Made by a program: the position numbers and the translations under genes. Below are positions 6,723-7,419 of a stretch of DNA of 7,419 bases, piece after piece. The stretch spans positions 1-7,419 of the forward strand of contig PMXH01000188.1 in the NCBI GenBank assembly GCA_003165855.1. The letters run 5' to 3'. Below the pieces are notes generated by a model, which was not told the DNA's origin, did not search any database, and saw only the letters and a program-made list of their open reading frames with translations. The stretch comes from Acidobacteriaceae bacterium (lineage in GTDB: Bacteria > Acidobacteriota > Terriglobia > Terriglobales > Acidobacteriaceae). Within the stretch, counting starts at the first letter, position 1. Every line of letters starts with the position of its first letter.

Positions 6723-7325
6723 ATGGCATCAGTGAACAATCTGCGTTGCGGAATGATTTTCGTCCTGGCGATGCTTCAAACGTCAGGACAGGCTGGCACT
6801 TTCCCGTCTGCCGCCCTGAAGCCGGGCGCTCCGAGTTTGGCGGCGCCCCACGACATGAAGAGCCTGGTCACTGCACTTACCGGCTCGTGGCTAATTCACC
6901 TCAGTTTTCCTCGCAGCCCTCAAATGCCGAACGGCGGCGAAGGAGACGGAGAAGAAGTATGGCGCGCCGGACCCGGCGCGAATTCCCTTATTGAGGACTA
7001 TCACTCCGTGGGGGCTGACGGAGACCTATCGGGATTAGCAATATTGCGGCCGGCTACAAATGGAAAGGGCCTTCAGGTGCTATGGTGCGACAATGCGCTT
7101 TCTTCCGGCTGCCGTACTTTGAACGATAACGCCGATTGGAAGGATGGCGGACTCGTTCTTTCCGATGAGCGATACGAGGACGGCAAAAAGCATTTGACCC
7201 AGGAAATCTTTACTTTCGATACCCCTGATTCTTTCACGCAGACTCTCTCGGAAGGCGAGTCGGCCGCTAATCTAAAGCCATTTCTTACAATTAGCGCAAC
7301 GAGAAGGAGGCCGAAGGTGAAGTGA
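6723..7325 (+). CDS. Probable exported protein, weakly DUF1579/lipocalin-like
   Basis: 200 residues. The N-terminus has an Arg at 8, a hydrophobic core MIFVLAML (11-18) and a possible S-G-Q-A cleavage site near residue 24, so export is plausible though the signal is short. The body follows the rhythm of small beta-barrel proteins such as DUF1579: LTGSW (52-56), a GEEVWRAGPG turn (76-85), GLAILRP (104-110), LQVLWCDN (117-124), DGGLVLSDERY (141-151) and FTFDTPDSFTQTL (163-175). This match is from memory of the family pattern and is tentative. Cys122 and Cys130 could form a disulfide after export. The tail (RRRPKVK) is basic. No Shine-Dalgarno precedes the ATG at 6723; the in-frame upstream stop at 6681 rules out a long extension, and ATGs at 6753 or 6771 would remove part of the signal peptide. 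It is transcribed divergently from the ligase fusion. Function unknown. Confidence 0.72.
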   Translation: MASVNNLRCGMIFVLAMLQTSGQAGTFPSAALKPGAPSLAAPHDMKSLVTALTGSWLIHLSFPRSPQMPNGGEGDGEEVWRAGPGANSLIEDYHSVGADGDLSGLAILRPATNGKGLQVLWCDNALSSGCRTLNDNADWKDGGLVLSDERYEDGKKHLTQEIFTFDTPDSFTQTLSEGESAANLKPFLTISATRRRPKVK

Positions 7326-7419
7326 GGGTGGCCGTGGATTGTTTGGAGAAACATCGCCAGCACGCCATGCAATAACGGATGCCCCAGGGGTTTTCACTCT
7401 CTCCCCACCCCCAGCGCAT
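7326..7419. other. Right-hand end with no recognised gene
   Basis: No coding region, convincing terminator or RNA gene is visible after the stop at 7323-7325. CCCCAGGGG followed by TTTT (7382-7394) cannot form a real hairpin because it has no loop. A short open frame on the minus strand enters from the right edge but is too short to judge. Confidence 0.5.

Noticed and set aside
6704..6994. Open frame starting at the earlier ATG (6704), with a distant GAGG upstream
   Set aside because: Its translation ends in a run of arginines with no sensible fold, while the frame from 6723 gives a hydrophobic signal and a regular beta-rich protein.
7382..7394. CCCCAGGGGTTTT as a terminator for the rightmost gene
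   Set aside because: There is a single base between the arms, so no loop can form.

Overview
The window is a 7.4 kb stretch of GC-rich (roughly 55-60 % by eye) bacterial chromosome. It carries four protein-coding genes and no RNA gene, IS element or CRISPR array that I can see. The gene families suggest an Acidobacteriota genome, perhaps Terriglobia: a secreted BNR/Asp-box propeller of the 'VPS10/sortilin-like' type, a secreted Kelch propeller with a YGDD-type C-terminal domain, and a long adenylate-forming ligase fused to an acyltransferase. That assignment rests on family recognition and is not proven here.

Layout: (1) Bases 1-2037 (+) hold the 3' part of a large BNR-repeat beta-propeller protein; its start lies outside the window. 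(2) Bases 2038-2327 are intergenic. They contain two perfect palindromes whose centres are 30 bp apart, a perfect TATAAT box, a hairpin at the predicted transcript start, and a good ribosome-binding site. (3) Bases 2328-3806 (+) encode a secreted, cysteine-free, seven-bladed Kelch-like propeller, followed by a strong rho-independent terminator at 3863-3901. (4) Bases 3982-6528 (-), convergent with the Kelch gene, encode an 848-residue fusion: AMP-forming acyl ligase, then acyl carrier protein, then PlsC-type acyltransferase. (5) Bases 6529-6722 are a divergent intergenic region with an 11-bp exact direct repeat spaced 40 bp. Neither flanking gene has a convincing Shine-Dalgarno. (6) Bases 6723-7325 (+) encode a small, probably exported protein that weakly resembles DUF1579-type lipocalin-like proteins. 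Bases 7326-7419 show no gene.

The two left-hand genes both make extracytoplasmic beta-propellers but have separate regulatory regions, so a joint role is not shown. The most notable item is the ligase-carrier-acyltransferase fusion. It appears to hold on one chain everything needed to activate a free fatty acid, carry it as a thioester and transfer it to a lysolipid or other acceptor. Functionally this parallels E. coli Aas, but the domain order is reversed and the carrier is built in. I found no sign of a defence system, gene cluster for a specialised metabolite, or mobile element.
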